Origin: Salminus brasiliensis
Lineage: Eukaryota > Chordata > Actinopteri > Characiformes > Bryconidae
DNA: 64,000 nucleotides
Assembly (NCBI RefSeq): GCF_030463535.1
Contig: NC_132881.1
Coordinates: forward strand, 40,149,973-40,213,972
Reading direction: 5' to 3'
This document shows positions 1 to 11,009 of the stretch, in pieces (position 1 is the first letter of the stretch; each line of letters opens with the position of its first letter). Made by a program: the position numbers and the translations under genes. The notes under the pieces are model-generated. The model worked only from the letters and a program-made list of their open reading frames with translations, searched no databases and was not told where the DNA came from.

Positions 1-844
1 AACCTAACCATTCAGTTCACATACACTCTTTACATACCCCCCCCCCCCTTAAACCTAACCATTCAGTTCACATACACTCTTTACATACCCCCCCCCTTAA
101 ACCTAACCATTCAGTTCACATACACTCTTTACATACCCCCCTTAAACCTAACCATTCAGTTCACATACACTCTTTACATACCCCCCTTAAACCTAACCAT
201 TCAGTTCACATACACTCTTTACATACCCCCCCCTTAAACCTAACCATTCAGTTCACATACACTCTTTACATACCCCCCTTAAACCTAACCATTCAGTTCA
301 CATACACTCTTTACATACCCCCCCCTTAAACCTAACCATTCAGTTCACATACACTCTTTACATACCCCCCTTAAACCTAACCATTCAGTTCACATACACT
401 CTTTACATACCCCCCTTAAACCTAACCAGTCAGTTCACATACACTCTTTACATACCCCCCTTAAACCTAACCATTCAGTTCACATACACTCTTTACATAC
501 CCCCCTTAAACCTAACCATTCAGTTCACATACACTCTGACTTTACTCTTTACATACCCCCCCCCCTTAAACCTAACCATTCAGTTCACATACACTCTTTA
601 CATACCCCCCTTAAACCTAACCATTCAGTTCACATACACTCTTTACATACCCCCCTTAAACCTAACCATTCAGTTCACATACACTCTTTACATACCCCCC
701 CCCCCTTAAACCTAACCATTCAGTTCACATACACTCTTTACATACCCCCTTAAACCTAACCATTCAGTTCACATACACTCTTTACATACCCCCCCCCCCC
801 CCCCCCTTAAACCTAACCATTCAGTTCACATACACTCTTTACAT
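1..844. repeat. Minisatellite, about 18 units of 44-60 bp
   Basis: About 18 head-to-tail copies of a unit that starts AAACCTAACCATTCAGTTCA and ends in a run of C followed by TT. The units are nearly identical; most length variation is in the C run (about 5 to 17). One unit carries a short insertion near 538 and one has CAGTCAG in place of CATTCAG near 426. The array begins before the window and stops abruptly at the transition to unique sequence. Confidence 0.97.
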
Positions 845-1875
845 GGGCTCTCAAGCTTAGTCTTAAAGTCTCACCAGTCTTTTAGAGGAGAAGTATTTAG
901 AGGAGTGGGGTGCGTTCAATGCCTTCCTCAGTTCAGTTTTCTGAGTTGGTGTCTGTTCTCCTTTTTTACTCTCAGGACTGGAACCGTTTCCACGTCGTTT
1001 CAGATCTTCTGCACGGCTCCATGTGACAGTAGATGAAACTTATGGTGCTCGCTCGCTCACTCCCTCCCTCCAGTCGCGCGGTCTATAAATGGCTCCTACC
1101 GTTCCCCCTCCCCACCTGTTTAAACTTAGAGCAACTTATGGCCGTTTCCTCGGGCGCGCACGTGCTGCCTCTGGACGGGGTGTGCATGGTGCTGCATGTA
1201 TGAAGGCTGGTAAAGCTTCACACTACAGGCAAACTACATGCATGCACGCAACAGGTACTACTATCTGCTACTGTCTGACTTTTATTAGACACGTGAACGC
1301 ACACCTCTGTGTCTGATCTCAATCATGTGGTTTTGATGTATTACAATTTTTAACTTGATAAAATAAAATGTCTTTATTCAACCACAGACTTTTACATTCT
1401 CCAGAGACTCTCGGTATCCGTAGGCATTCCTGAAGTCTGTCTCACCACACACTTTTTTGCACAGTGTTTAAACACCATCATTAATCAAACCCTGTCTGCG
1501 GAGAAGCCGAGAAGCCTATGCTATAGCGGCATCTGTCGGTTAAAGGGAGGTACTGCAGAAAGAGGCAGAGGCGCTCTGTAATGCTGGCTCAGCTCTGACA
1601 CCTGTTTCACCTCAGGAAGGTTTGATATGTGTGTAAAATGTACAGACAGGGCAGTGCTACTGCAGGACCAGGGAGGAGAAGCACTGCTGTAGATCAGCAC
1701 ACCAGAATCAGGCAAATTTGAATACTTCATTTTCTGTTTAAAAATATTAATATTTTTTATTTATTCATTTAAATAAAATAATTAAAACCCAATACATATG
1801 TTTTGAGCACTTCTGAGAAAGGAGATGAGATGCATTAAGCACAAAAATGTGTTTCCAAAACTTCCAAATATGAGA
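845..1875. other. Unique sequence, no supported gene
   Basis: A moderately GC-rich patch around 1040-1200 has a TATAAATGG string at 1083-1091 followed by a 75-codon open frame. I see no splice structure, domain or known protein in it. The rest is AT-rich unique DNA. Confidence 0.4.
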
Positions 1876-1877
1876 CG

Positions 1878-2135
1878 TTTACATTTAAGGGATTTAGCAG
1901 ATGCTCTTACCCAGAGCGACTTACAAAAGTGATTCGCTGTTTACTGAAGAATAACCTCAGCTAGTTTGAATAGACTAGAATTCAATAATACCTCTAAACT
2001 TAGACACTACTAAACACAAGTCAATATGGAGACCATAATACTTGACACTGCACTTCACCCAAGTACTCCTGGAAGAGGTGGGTTTTCAGTCTGCATTTGA
2101 AGACACCCAACGGAAGTTCATTCCACCACTTAGTA
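1878..2135 (+). repeat. Dispersed teleost repeat, copy 1
   Basis: Contains the common fish repeat core GGATTTAGCAGATGCTCTTA followed by CCAGAGCGACTTACAAAAGTG. The same core recurs at 33074-33365 in this window. The class is uncertain; it resembles the conserved tail of teleost SINE/LINE-related elements. Confidence 0.7.
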
Positions 2136-2385
2136 GTAGTGACTAGCATCAAACATGATATTAACATGAAATGAACGAAAATGCTAGTTCGTAAAGAGTC
2201 ATTTTAAGTATTTTTTCATCAGTACAAGGTCATTTCCACATGATATTTGTATCTAAAATATATATCTTCAAAAAAGTGTTGTTTTTTTTTAACCCTTTAG
2301 CATTTTCTGGATGATATGTGTTTACATACATAATTATTCAAAATCAAAACTGTATTTTGTACAAATGATATATATTTATCTATCT

Positions 2386-2415
2386 AGAGAGAGAGAGAGA
2401 GATAGAGAGAGAGAG
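2386..2415. repeat. (GA)n microsatellite
   Basis: An almost pure GA run interrupted by one GATA. Confidence 0.9.
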
Positions 2416-2959
2416 TTATGTTAGACAGAGTTTGTTAAGATCAACGTTAAGATCAACCCAGAGCATCCACCCTGTCACGTAAAATAGACAGGGAAAAACT
2501 GGTGTTTATTATTAGAACACTACTGATGTTTTTAGTTTACACTGTTAATGCAAAGGAATGTTAATGCTGTTGTTTTTGTTGTTGTTTGTGGTTTTTATTA
2601 TATATTTTTTATTTAACGTTGTGGATAAAAAAAAAAGTGTTAAAATGTTAAAATGGATTTTTCGATTTGTTTAGATGTCCAGGGATTATTATTGGCATAC
2701 CCCCATACCCCCCCCCCCCTCCAACCCTGACATTTACAACATTAGGGGGTCAAAAAAGGCCTTCTGTGTTATGAGAGACTTAACCAGCCCTGTTTGCCCC
2801 TGGTCCTTCATGCAGCATTAAGGTCTTCTCAGTTGCTGTGAGAATGCAGTATCTCACTGAAGAATCTGCTGCTACTATTATTACTGTTTTCACATCAGGG
2901 CATCGCTGCAGCTGAAAAGAAAATTCTGCACATTAGGACTAAAAAATCAGCAATTCCTA

Positions 2960-3860
2960 CAATATTGTGCAATTTAGAGTCTGAGCAATTCTACACTTTA
3001 GGGCTGAGTTCCACGCTGTCTACTGTCTGGATTTACTGCTGTTACACTTTTTACTGCATATCAGAGCACTGCTGTATAATCAGAACAGCAAAGAGGATCA
3101 TCAAGCCAACTCTGACAACGCTTCAGGGCGTTTCTAACAGCAGGGCCAAGAAGCGCACAGGTAAGATTATATCTGACTCCTCTCACCCGAGACACCATCT
3201 CCTCCAACCACTTTCCCCAGGTAGGAGACTCAGGCCTATCAGAACCAACACAATTTGACATGCTAAGAGCGTTGTCCCCAAATCTGTGGCACTCCTCAAC
3301 CACTGAACTGTACAACCACCTTAACTGTGACCCAGAACTCCATTCTGTACCATATCATTGTCACATAATTCAATATTATACTTATAATAATAGTAGATTA
3401 TTATTTTACCTCAGCTCAGCATTATGTGCATACTCACATGTTCGCTTTGACCTATTTTACAGTGGATTTATAGACTTCTGTCTTGTATTTATAGAATTCA
3501 TTTCCTTCGTTCTTATCTACCCCTAGTCCTCTAGTTTACATACTTGTCAGCTGTCTGTGTTTGTGTCTAGTCTGTTTACAATGTCACATAGCATACATAT
3601 GTGCACCAAGACAAACTCCTTGTATGTATAACATTACTGTTACTTGTGTTACAGTAAGTGATTCTGCTGTATTGTGGGTCCACCTGGCCACATTGTTTTC
3701 CTCTAAGACCATCACAGTCCGCATTTACATTCACCTGCATTTTATTACATATTCATTGTGTTCTTTTTAGTATCACTGCTACCCGATTTGGACCTGAGTA
3801 CCTCATTTTGTACAAATGTTGTGGAATGACAATAAACCCAATTCTAATACTAATTTAGAT
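2960..3860 (+). mobile_element. LINE 3' end (L2/CR1/Rex-like), 5' truncated
   Basis: The + frame over about 3090-3255 reads RIIKPTLTTLQGV, then SDSSHPRHHLLQPLSPGRRL. This is the conserved tail that follows the reverse transcriptase in L2/CR1/Rex-type LINEs. A better kept copy lies on the minus strand at 43314-43544 and shares the HP-x-H...LPSGRR pattern. A long 3' UTR follows and ends near ATGACAATAAACCCAATTC. It is a dead fragment. Confidence 0.7.
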
Positions 3861-3868
3861 TTAGACTT

Positions 3869-3870
<2 letters not shown>

Positions 3871-3949
<79 letters not shown>
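3871..3949. repeat. (TA)n microsatellite
   Basis: About 79 bp of pure TA directly after the LINE tail. A second TA run lies at 4013-4075. The long TA/CA reading frames here are artefacts. Confidence 0.95.
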
Positions 3950-3950
<1 letters not shown>

Positions 3951-4012
3951 GGAACAATAATATATATTAGGGAAAAATATAACATACACATATATATAAA
4001 TATATGTTATAC

Positions 4013-4013
4013 G

Positions 4014-4075
<62 letters not shown>
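4013..4075. repeat. (TA)n microsatellite
   Basis: About 60 bp of TA with one CA interruption, ending in TGTGTGTG. Confidence 0.95.
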
Positions 4076-4084
<9 letters not shown>

Positions 4085-4199
4085 TTGAAATTGACCCACA
4101 GGCTGTCAATGGAAAGGCACTGTTGTTACCCACAATTAATATACACATATCCAACCCATATATCCAACACATATAAAATACCTATATAATATATAATTC

Positions 4200-4398
4200 A
4201 TGTGTATATTTTACAGTAGTTTACACTACCTCTGTAATATATTCACATGTATATTTGTCCATACCTCTGCCTATATTCTGTATATACTGTATCTGTTGTA
4301 CATTCTGCACTTCTTGCTAATTGCACTTATTTCTTTGCCTTGTACTTGTACATGTATATTGACAATAACATTTAATTTAATTTAATTTAATTTAATTC
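4200..4398 (+). mobile_element. LINE 3' tail with (TTTAA)n end
   Basis: The sequence CATTCTGCACTTCTTGCTAA, then a GCACTTATTT stretch and TTGACAATAACA is typical of a fish LINE 3' UTR. It ends in five tandem TTTAA units at 4371-4397, which would be the element's 3' repeat tail. No coding part remains. Confidence 0.55.
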
Positions 4399-4721
4399 CA
4401 CTTTAAGAGTGTGGGGGTAGCATTTCATCATGGTGGTGGTATTTCATCATCAGCCAAATCGGATTTACAGATTTTTCAACCACTTGGGGGCGCAGCATCC
4501 AGGGTTGAAACAGCAAAAACTTGGGTTGTCAGTGTAAAAAGGCTTTTGCTGAACGAGCAACTTATAAAATGCCACCAGAAGCGTCTGTGAGAACACAGTA
4601 AAAGTAACAGTAGCAGTAAGAGCTATTTCTCTTTTGTGTCTTATTTACACTGGAGAAAACGTGATCACGTGGAAAATAGGACACTTCACTCATGCAACAT
4701 AAATTAAGGTTCTGTTTTATT

Positions 4722-4774
<53 letters not shown>
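4722..4774. repeat. (AT)n microsatellite
   Basis: A pure AT run of about 50 bp. Confidence 0.95.
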
Positions 4775-4777
<3 letters not shown>

Positions 4778-5447
4778 GTAGTTGCTTTTTATATGAACAT
4801 ATTTTAAAAGTTAATAACCATAACTGACCAATAACCTGTTCATACATATACATTATTTTATGGTGCTTAACATAGACATCTGATTCCTGTATGTATGCAC
4901 TTATATTCTTATTAATCTTCCTTCTGTTTATGTGTCTGTACATATATGGGCTAATTTGCTCTTCATGTTACTTTACTCTTGCCTGTGTTTATTGCACTGG
5001 TATTTCTGGGCTGCTGTGATTACCTGACTTCCCTACCTGCATGAGACAAACATGACTGATATGGATGGTGGGGTCCCAAAATTTCAGAAATAGCACTACT
5101 ACTAGTACTAGTTTCAGTCCCAATGTGAGCTAAACCTTAAACCAGTAAAACGTCTACCTCCAGGTTCCAGTTTGAGCACAGCCCTGCTGCAGACCGCAGG
5201 TCATGCAGGTGTTTTATTATAAGACATTTGTAATGAAGTTGAATGAAACCCAGGCTCAGTGTAACCGCTCTGATGTCTGGGTCCAGTCAGTCAGTCAGTC
5301 AGTCATCATCTCTACTGGGTTTCAGGGCAGCCTGTCCGTGTTGCCTCTTTCCTGTAAAGGTTTTGGCAGGGCAGCTAAAACACGTTTGATGGTAAACACG
5401 GTCTGGTTGGGTTTGTCTGATGTGCGGATAAAGAGGGTTTCCCACCT

Positions 5448-5508
5448 CTCCTCTTCCTCTTCCTCCTCCTCCGCCTCCTCCTCCTCCTGCTGCTCCTCCG
5501 CCTCCGTT
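5448..5508. repeat. Polypyrimidine (TCC)n tract
   Basis: About 60 bases of almost only C and T on the + strand, mostly TCC/TCT triplets. The long serine-rich frame (+) and glycine-rich frame (-) through it are composition artefacts. Confidence 0.85.
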
Positions 5509-6004
5509 CATTCCGATGAGCTCAGCTCTGCTCAGCAGATTTCCGTGGAAGTCTATTTATCTGATCCGTTCAGTTCCCACTCTTCCAGTCAAAAGCGTCA
5601 CTTTACTGATTGACATTATTCCCAAAACTGTGAATAATGTCATTATATAGTCATTTAATAACAGCACAGATTTACATAATACACCACACACATGCACGTG
5701 TGTGCAGCCCACCGTGCCTTCGGTGGTGAAGCGCAGCGGTTCGCACGGTTACGAAAGTGAAAGTGACTCCCAGCCAATCCGTCTCTCCCTGTCTGCTTTA
5801 TCCAGCCCTTTCAGCAGCTCGTGCACAGACGAACGACCTAACAGATTCATTCATTCATTCATTCATTAACAGATTATTGCATTGTAATCGATATGATTGA
5901 TCAGAAAGCATGTTCCAGTCTTCACCTAAATGAAAACTTCCACCAGTAGAATGATTTGGTTAAATGTATTCGTGCATTTGTGATCTGTGCAATAATTTAA
6001 TATT

Positions 6005-6049
6005 CATTATTATTATTATTATTAGTAGTAGTAGTAGTAGTAGTAGTAT

Positions 6050-6085
<36 letters not shown>

Positions 6086-6086
6086 A
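6005..6086. repeat. Compound trinucleotide microsatellite
   Basis: (ATT)n followed by (AGT)n and then (AAT)n. Confidence 0.9.
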
Positions 6087-6753
6087 ATTATTTAAAGAGC
6101 ACTTTCATACAGGTAGCAAATCAAACAGCTTAATCAGACAAGTATAAAAGTTCAGTAACTGAAATGAAAGCTACATTTAAAAGGTTGAAAGGAAATCTCT
6201 GAATTTTCTCAAATGAACTTAACAAGATGTGACTGCAGGATAATAATGAGCTCTAGTGAGTCTAAAAGGACACCCAGGCTTGACATTTTACATCTGGTAA
6301 CAAAGTAAAGGGACCTTGTTTCTTCAGCATCTTTCTCTGATTGGAAAAAAAAAGGTCTGGTTGGCAGATTGGTTTGATTTCTGAAAAGGGATGGAAATGT
6401 ATAGTTAAATATGATCAGCATAGCTATCTGAAGTGGTCTACTTTTTCCTCGTGGCACAAAGACAACAATAAATGCCCTGAAATGGAAACTTGTGACACTC
6501 CTAAAAAAGAAAAAGAAAAAAATAGAATAAATTGTAAAACGCTGTCAGATGAAGTCACCTTCCAGTCTCAAAACAGCTGATTACAAACTGCATGGAAAGC
6601 TGCACTTTCTATGACCATTTTATGTGAAACGTGATTCATTTCTTACTCACCAGACATGTGCAACACTGTGTGATGTGCAACACTGCGATGTCTGTAATAT
6701 GTTATGGATCAGTGACATGCCCCATTTTACACAGTTCAGATGAGTATTGGTAA

Positions 6754-6861
6754 CTGAGCTTCTGTGATAAATCTACTCAGCCAATCTAATTAGATTTAGA
6801 TTAGATTGGATAGATTAGATTTAGATTAGATTGGCTGAGTAGATTTATCACCGAAGCTCAG
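6754..6861. repeat. Inverted repeat with 36-bp arms
   Basis: The left arm at 6754-6789 starts CTGAGCTTCTGTGATAAATC and is the reverse complement of 6826-6861 with one mismatch. The 36-bp centre is made of ATTAGATTTAG-type repeats. The whole unit could fold into a hairpin or be a foldback element. Confidence 0.85.
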
Positions 6862-6869
6862 ATAAAAGT

Positions 6870-9680
6870 TTTAAACTGTGGTAAATAATGTGTTTAATAG
6901 GGCAGTTGATAACAATTAAGAAACAAATCAAATAGTTTTAGTAAGAGAAACATTCATTTATCATACACATTCATACCAGGATCCATGGAAATGAATGCTT
7001 GTTAAAACTGCACACCATCACACCATGTGATGAACACTTTTTCAGAGGAGTGGGTAGGAGAATTCTAATCAGCCATTTATGTAAAATAAGGTTTAGGGTA
7101 GCCATTGTCACCCTGACCGCCGCTCTGGCTACACCACTGCACACATACTCCTAACCTACGAGTTATGATGCAGCACAAAGGTCTGGACAATGTGGGTCAT
7201 TACATTTGTATGTATAGGCAATAGAATACAGTGGCTACCACGCCTACTCTATATATAAGTAGGTCTGTGAGAAACATAAAAAAAAAAGTTGTACAGATGA
7301 TGCAGGGGGAGCTATGTCTTTCCCAATCAGATTCAGTGATAAGTTTCACTTTAGCTGAACTGCAGTGGGCAGTTGGCCATTCTTTGATTTACTGTAATGT
7401 ATTAGTCTGCCTTTGTCAGTAAGTAATGGGAATAGTGACAAGAGCCATTTGAGACAACATTTGGTGCAAAACACATTTGGAGCAAAAAAGTTTAAGATGG
7501 GGAGTTGATTTGTTCTTTGAGTGAGTAATTCAGTTAAATCAACAGAAACATAGAGAAATAATAAGTGAAATGCAATAGAAAGAGAAATTTGTCTATGTAC
7601 AAATCGTAACCTGATTCCTCCCCATATTGTAGATAGCAAATTACCCAACCCACTCGTTAGTAGTGCTTGTGACACTGGGAGGATGAGGACTGAGACATGT
7701 GCAACCAGCCATTGCCTCTTTTCAAACTGCTGCCAATGCAACATCACTGGGCAGCCAACGCGCCAACCGAAGAAAAGCACACCAGCACATCACACTGAAG
7801 TGATGTGGTGGGAGAGACAGCCATCTATCATCTGGAAAGAACAAGGGCAATTGTGTACTCTCAGGCTTTGGCTGCTGTTGGCAAGGTCCCAGCATGACCT
7901 GGGATTCGAAATAAACCTTTTAAACTTTTTTTAAAGTCAATATAAAGATATTTATTTATTATTTAAGTCATTTTGGAGCATTTCTATTGGTCAATTTATC
8001 ATGACATTTTTTTGACACAACTGCCATATTCACATTAAGCCGAGAAGTGAAATATGGAGATACTCATCAACTTACTTTGCAGTTATAAATACCGTAAGAT
8101 CTGTCGGACAAGGAACCAACAAACCAGTGTTTTTTCATAACACTTTTGGGTGAAATTCAAAGCATGTGAAAATATTAGAGAAGTGTACACTTCATGACAG
8201 TCTTATTATTATTAAATAAGACCAGTTTCTCAGACGTGGATTAAACCTCAATGCCTTTTAGTCAGAGCTTTGACTTAATCTAAGTCTGGGAAACTGGCCC
8301 ACATAGCCTTTGGTAGTCTCTAATTTGTACACTACAGGTGAAGTAAATGAGAAGTAAATGGTAATAAAGTCATTGCATCAATGCAGTGAAAACAATATTT
8401 AGAAATATATAAAAAGGAAAAAGAAAATAATCAGTTAGTTTACTGTAACCTCTTAACCTCCTTAGAACCACAGATGGGGATTTTAGGAACGACTCCCAGT
8501 TTGCATTGCTTTGTATATTAATAGCATATATTGTATGTTACCAATTGGTAATAATTAGGGAGTATTAAAGGTTACAGAACAAAAGAGGTTAACTGACCAG
8601 CTTCATAATGAGTTGTAAGAGTGAGCATGGAAGCACTTTAGCCGCTATGCATGAACAAACAAATGAATGACAGGAAAGAAGGTGTGTCCTGCATTTACTA
8701 TAAATTCCAATAAAATCATGATGGAGGATGGTCATGACTAAATCCTATAATTGTGAAAATGTCAGTGTGCAAGCTTGCTTAAAAGCTTACCCTACAGTTT
8801 TAGTAAGCAGAATTCCTTGTCTCTTCATTTTTGTCTTTTTGACATAATTTAAATGAGGAGGTAGTTCCTTAAATGTAGTCAAAATTGTGATAGGAATGCA
8901 CTAACATGACTTGGAGTAAAATTGTTTTACAATGACATCCATTGAAAGTTAAAGTTTTTCCCCTTTCTGTAAAACTGTAATTTTAGAGATAAAAGGTTTC
9001 TGAGTGGCTGCAATAATAGTAATGTTCTGTTTTTATTGACATATCATGCTAACTTGGAGACTTTAAAATGCAAGATCTGACAAAAAGTATTGTCAGTCTG
9101 GCCCATTAAAGTGTGCTACATGGGTTCATTTAGTTCATTTCATCACAGAGTGTGAGCCTTAAATAAAATCTAGCCCATAAATATCTGCCATGAGCTAATT
9201 TGATTGTAGAATAGGGCATAAATAATCATGATTGGTGCACTGCTAGTGAAAACTAAGTAAGTGTGAGTATCAGTAATCAAAAGCATGGTTCCAGTTGGCA
9301 TAGTTGGGCTGGAAGGTGTTATGAGTGTAATTTTAACACTAAATAACAATTACCCTAAAATGTAACCCAGCCATGTTCCTTAACCCACATACCTAAAGGC
9401 CATGTGGAAACTTTAACATTTTGGCTTTTTTACTGAAACAAATACACCAGAATTCAATCCAAGTTAAATCCAAGTGCATAGCTGCATATTTCAATTATCA
9501 GTAGCTAAATTCTACAATGCTTACAACTTGTGCCCCACCCCAAAAAAATCTGGCCAACATTAGATAAATGTGAGTCACGTACACACACACACACGTGCAT
9601 ATGCATGAATGAAAATAGTAAATGTAGGTGAGTGCAGTAGCCAAGAACACCAGAGACAAGAGTTAGGCAAGAGTTCCACA
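6870..9680. other. Intergenic DNA, nothing recognised
   Basis: AT-rich, with no plausible exon. The longest open frame (144 codons, minus strand, 7346-7780) has no recognisable domain and is not flanked by convincing splice signals. A short (CA)n lies near 9583-9595. Confidence 0.5.
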
Positions 9681-9684
9681 GAAA

Positions 9685-9694
9685 GGGAGCCCCC
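9685..9694 (+). promoter_or_regulatory. NF-kB-type site (consensus match)
   Basis: GGGAGCCCCC fits the kB consensus GGGRNNYYCC and lies 36 bp upstream of the TATA-like element of the cytokine-like gene. A 10-bp degenerate match can occur by chance, so the support is its position only. Confidence 0.35.
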
Positions 9695-9729
9695 AAGGTA
9701 TGTGTATGGAGTGGTGCTGTGCTCTTCAG

Positions 9730-9738
9730 TATATATAG
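9730..9738 (+). promoter_or_regulatory. TATA-like element of the cytokine-like gene
   Basis: TATATATAG. Transcription would start near 9758-9763 if it works as a TATA box. That leaves a leader of about 45 nt in exon 1 and excludes the two out-of-frame ATGs at 9746 and 9749. Confidence 0.45.
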
Positions 9739-9804
9739 AGTAGACATGATGGAGGCTCAACAGCACCAGGAGACATCACTCAAGAAAGCCTCCACCAAGA
9801 GACA

Positions 9805-10680
9805 AGTAAGAGTTTGTATATCTAGATATACTCTGAATTTATTTCTGATTGGTCTCCACCAGTACCAGTACTGTCTGCACTGTGTTACTACTATACTGAA
9901 CCACTTCTCTCCTTTCTTCTGTTTTCTCCTGTTGTCTCTTCTGCAGTGCCTTTTACAGCTTACACCCTTCTACTGCTGACCCTGGTATGGCCAGTCGCAC
10001 CTATGTCTCTTTTTTGTCACAACACGAGGAGGCAGACCGAGAACATCCTGACCTCGCTGCAGACTATCAGGAGTGAATCTGAAGGGACAATGAAAGCTGA
10101 CATAACGCTGACAAAACTTCCAGAGAGCAATTCTGTTTTAAGTGCGGAACAAACGGTAGGCAATCATCTATCCATCTTTTATTTTCACAAATGTTTTCTC
10201 TATGGCATCTCTCAAAGAACCCCTTGGAGCAACCTTTGTTTTTAAGGATGCAGTATCTTCCAGGTAACCATTCTGTCTGATGACTTATTATTCTCCTCCT
10301 CTGTTTCAACCAAAGTGTGAACTTGCGCAGAAGCTGACCAACTACCAGGCCTGTGACCTCGACCTGTCTCCAGAAATCAAGAAGAAGATAAACTACACCA
10401 AAATAGAAACCAAAGGCTTGGTGGATAACATTCAGGTAAGGAAACTGAATGAATACCTGCTTATGTGAGTGCATGCAGAACGAACACTCTATGATCAACT
10501 GCTGATACAACGCCTGCACTTTTTCAGATGAACTCCAAGAACTTCAAATGTGTCCTGTCACCTCCTGTCTGTCCCTCGTCAGCTTCAAACCTCTCCCTGT
10601 GGAATAAGATTCACTCTCTGTTAGACTCGTGGTCTCTGGACGTCGTAGCGTATTCAACAACACTCGTGTGTGTGTCCTAA
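9805..10680 (+). CDS. Putative small secreted helical cytokine-like protein
   Basis: Four exons: noncoding leader to 9805, then 9947-10155, 10316-10435 and 10528-10680. They give 160 residues. The ATG is made by splicing, A at 9805 joined to TG at 9947-9948; the frame is closed upstream by TAG at 9736 with no earlier Met. Residues 2-20 form a signal peptide (TAYTLLLLTLVWPVAP). The mature part has six Cys (about 24, 71, 83, 118, 125, 158) and N-glycosylation sites at about N96 and N131. A helix-A-like stretch (about 25-45) and a C-terminal amphipathic stretch (LWNKIHSLLDSW) weakly recall IL-6/IL-12-alpha type cytokines. Introns are 92-160 bp, and the 3' UTR has ATTTA motifs as cytokine mRNAs often do. 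It is convergent with the calcium pump gene. I do not recognise the exact family; a secreted protein is well supported, cytokine is inferred. Confidence 0.6.
9947..10155 (+). CDS. Cytokine-like gene, exon 2 (signal peptide, helix A)
   Basis: The acceptor follows a pyrimidine tract ending CTTCTGCAG and the donor is ACG|GTAGGC. With the A from exon 1 it encodes residues 1-70: the signal peptide, then a basic/polar helix (HNTRRQTENILTSLQTIRSE). Confidence 0.6.
10316..10435 (+). CDS. Cytokine-like gene, exon 3
   Basis: Exactly 40 codons in phase 0, between CAACCAAAG and CAG|GTAAGG. It carries two Cys (CELAQ and YQAC) and the NYT glycosylation site. Confidence 0.6.
10528..10680 (+). CDS. Cytokine-like gene, exon 4 with stop
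   Basis: Fifty codons plus TAA after the acceptor CTTTTTCAG. It has three Cys (FKC, PVC, LVC), the NLS sequon and the predicted last helix. The chain ends CVS. Confidence 0.6.
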   Translation: MNSKNFKCVLSPPVCPSSASNLSLWNKIHSLLDSWSLDVVAYSTTLVCVS

Positions 10681-10771
10681 CCCCAGTGAAAAGACATTAG
10701 TATTACAATTTCAGAAATTGCTACTTTGTGTAAGTTGTCATGTACTTCATTTTAAACTGCCTGTTTTTTCT

Positions 10772-10780
10772 ATTTATTTA
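10772..10780 (+). promoter_or_regulatory. AU-rich element in 3' UTR
   Basis: ATTTATTTA, an overlapping pentamer pair, 92 nt after the stop; another ATTTA lies at about 10924. Such elements shorten the life of many cytokine mRNAs. Confidence 0.45.
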
Positions 10781-10994
10781 GTTTACATTTTATATTCTGT
10801 CAAGCAAGAAATGCTAATCAGCATGTTTTAATAACTGTGGACCAACGATGTGCAATTCATGTGCTTTGAAAAGGTGACCTGTAAAATGGCACACTTAAGA
10901 CTTTTGTACTGAGAGAGTTTGTGTATTTATTGCAAACATGGTGCTGACAATTTCAGGATGAGTTAGGGAGGGTATTTCTTTTCACCAACATCAA

Positions 10995-11000
10995 AATAAA
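10995..11000 (+). terminator. Polyadenylation signal of the cytokine-like gene
   Basis: AATAAA, 315 nt after the stop codon and followed by a T-rich stretch (GAGTTTTAAACG, then TGTTTATTTCC). Confidence 0.6.
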
Positions 11001-11009
11001 GAGTTTTAA

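Noticed and set aside
1-844. Regular spacing of the left array as a CRISPR-like repeat
   Set aside because: Units are contiguous without unique spacers, and the DNA is vertebrate; it is a minisatellite.
1089-1316. 75-codon frame just after TATAAATGG, suggesting a small gene
   Set aside because: No splice partners, no recognisable domain and no obvious codon pattern; probably chance in a GC-richer patch.
3870-4189. Long Tyr/Ile-rich frames on both strands
   Set aside because: They translate TA and CA microsatellites; composition artefacts.
5203-5613. 136-codon serine-rich frame (+) and glycine-rich frame (-)
   Set aside because: Both arise from one polypyrimidine tract; no flanking exons or domain.
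7346-7780. 144-codon minus-strand frame, the longest outside the genes
   Set aside because: No family resemblance, no signals of splicing, unusual residue mix; judged random.
9946-10245. Reading the cytokine-like exon 2 as a single-exon gene starting with GTG at 9946
   Set aside because: GTG starts are not expected here, and the CAG acceptor, GTAGGC donor and two in-phase downstream exons show a spliced gene.
9805-10680. Naming the cytokine-like gene IL-27 p28, IL-23 p19 or CLCF1
   Set aside because: Length (160), cysteine pattern and exon number do not match any of these well enough; synteny is only suggestive.
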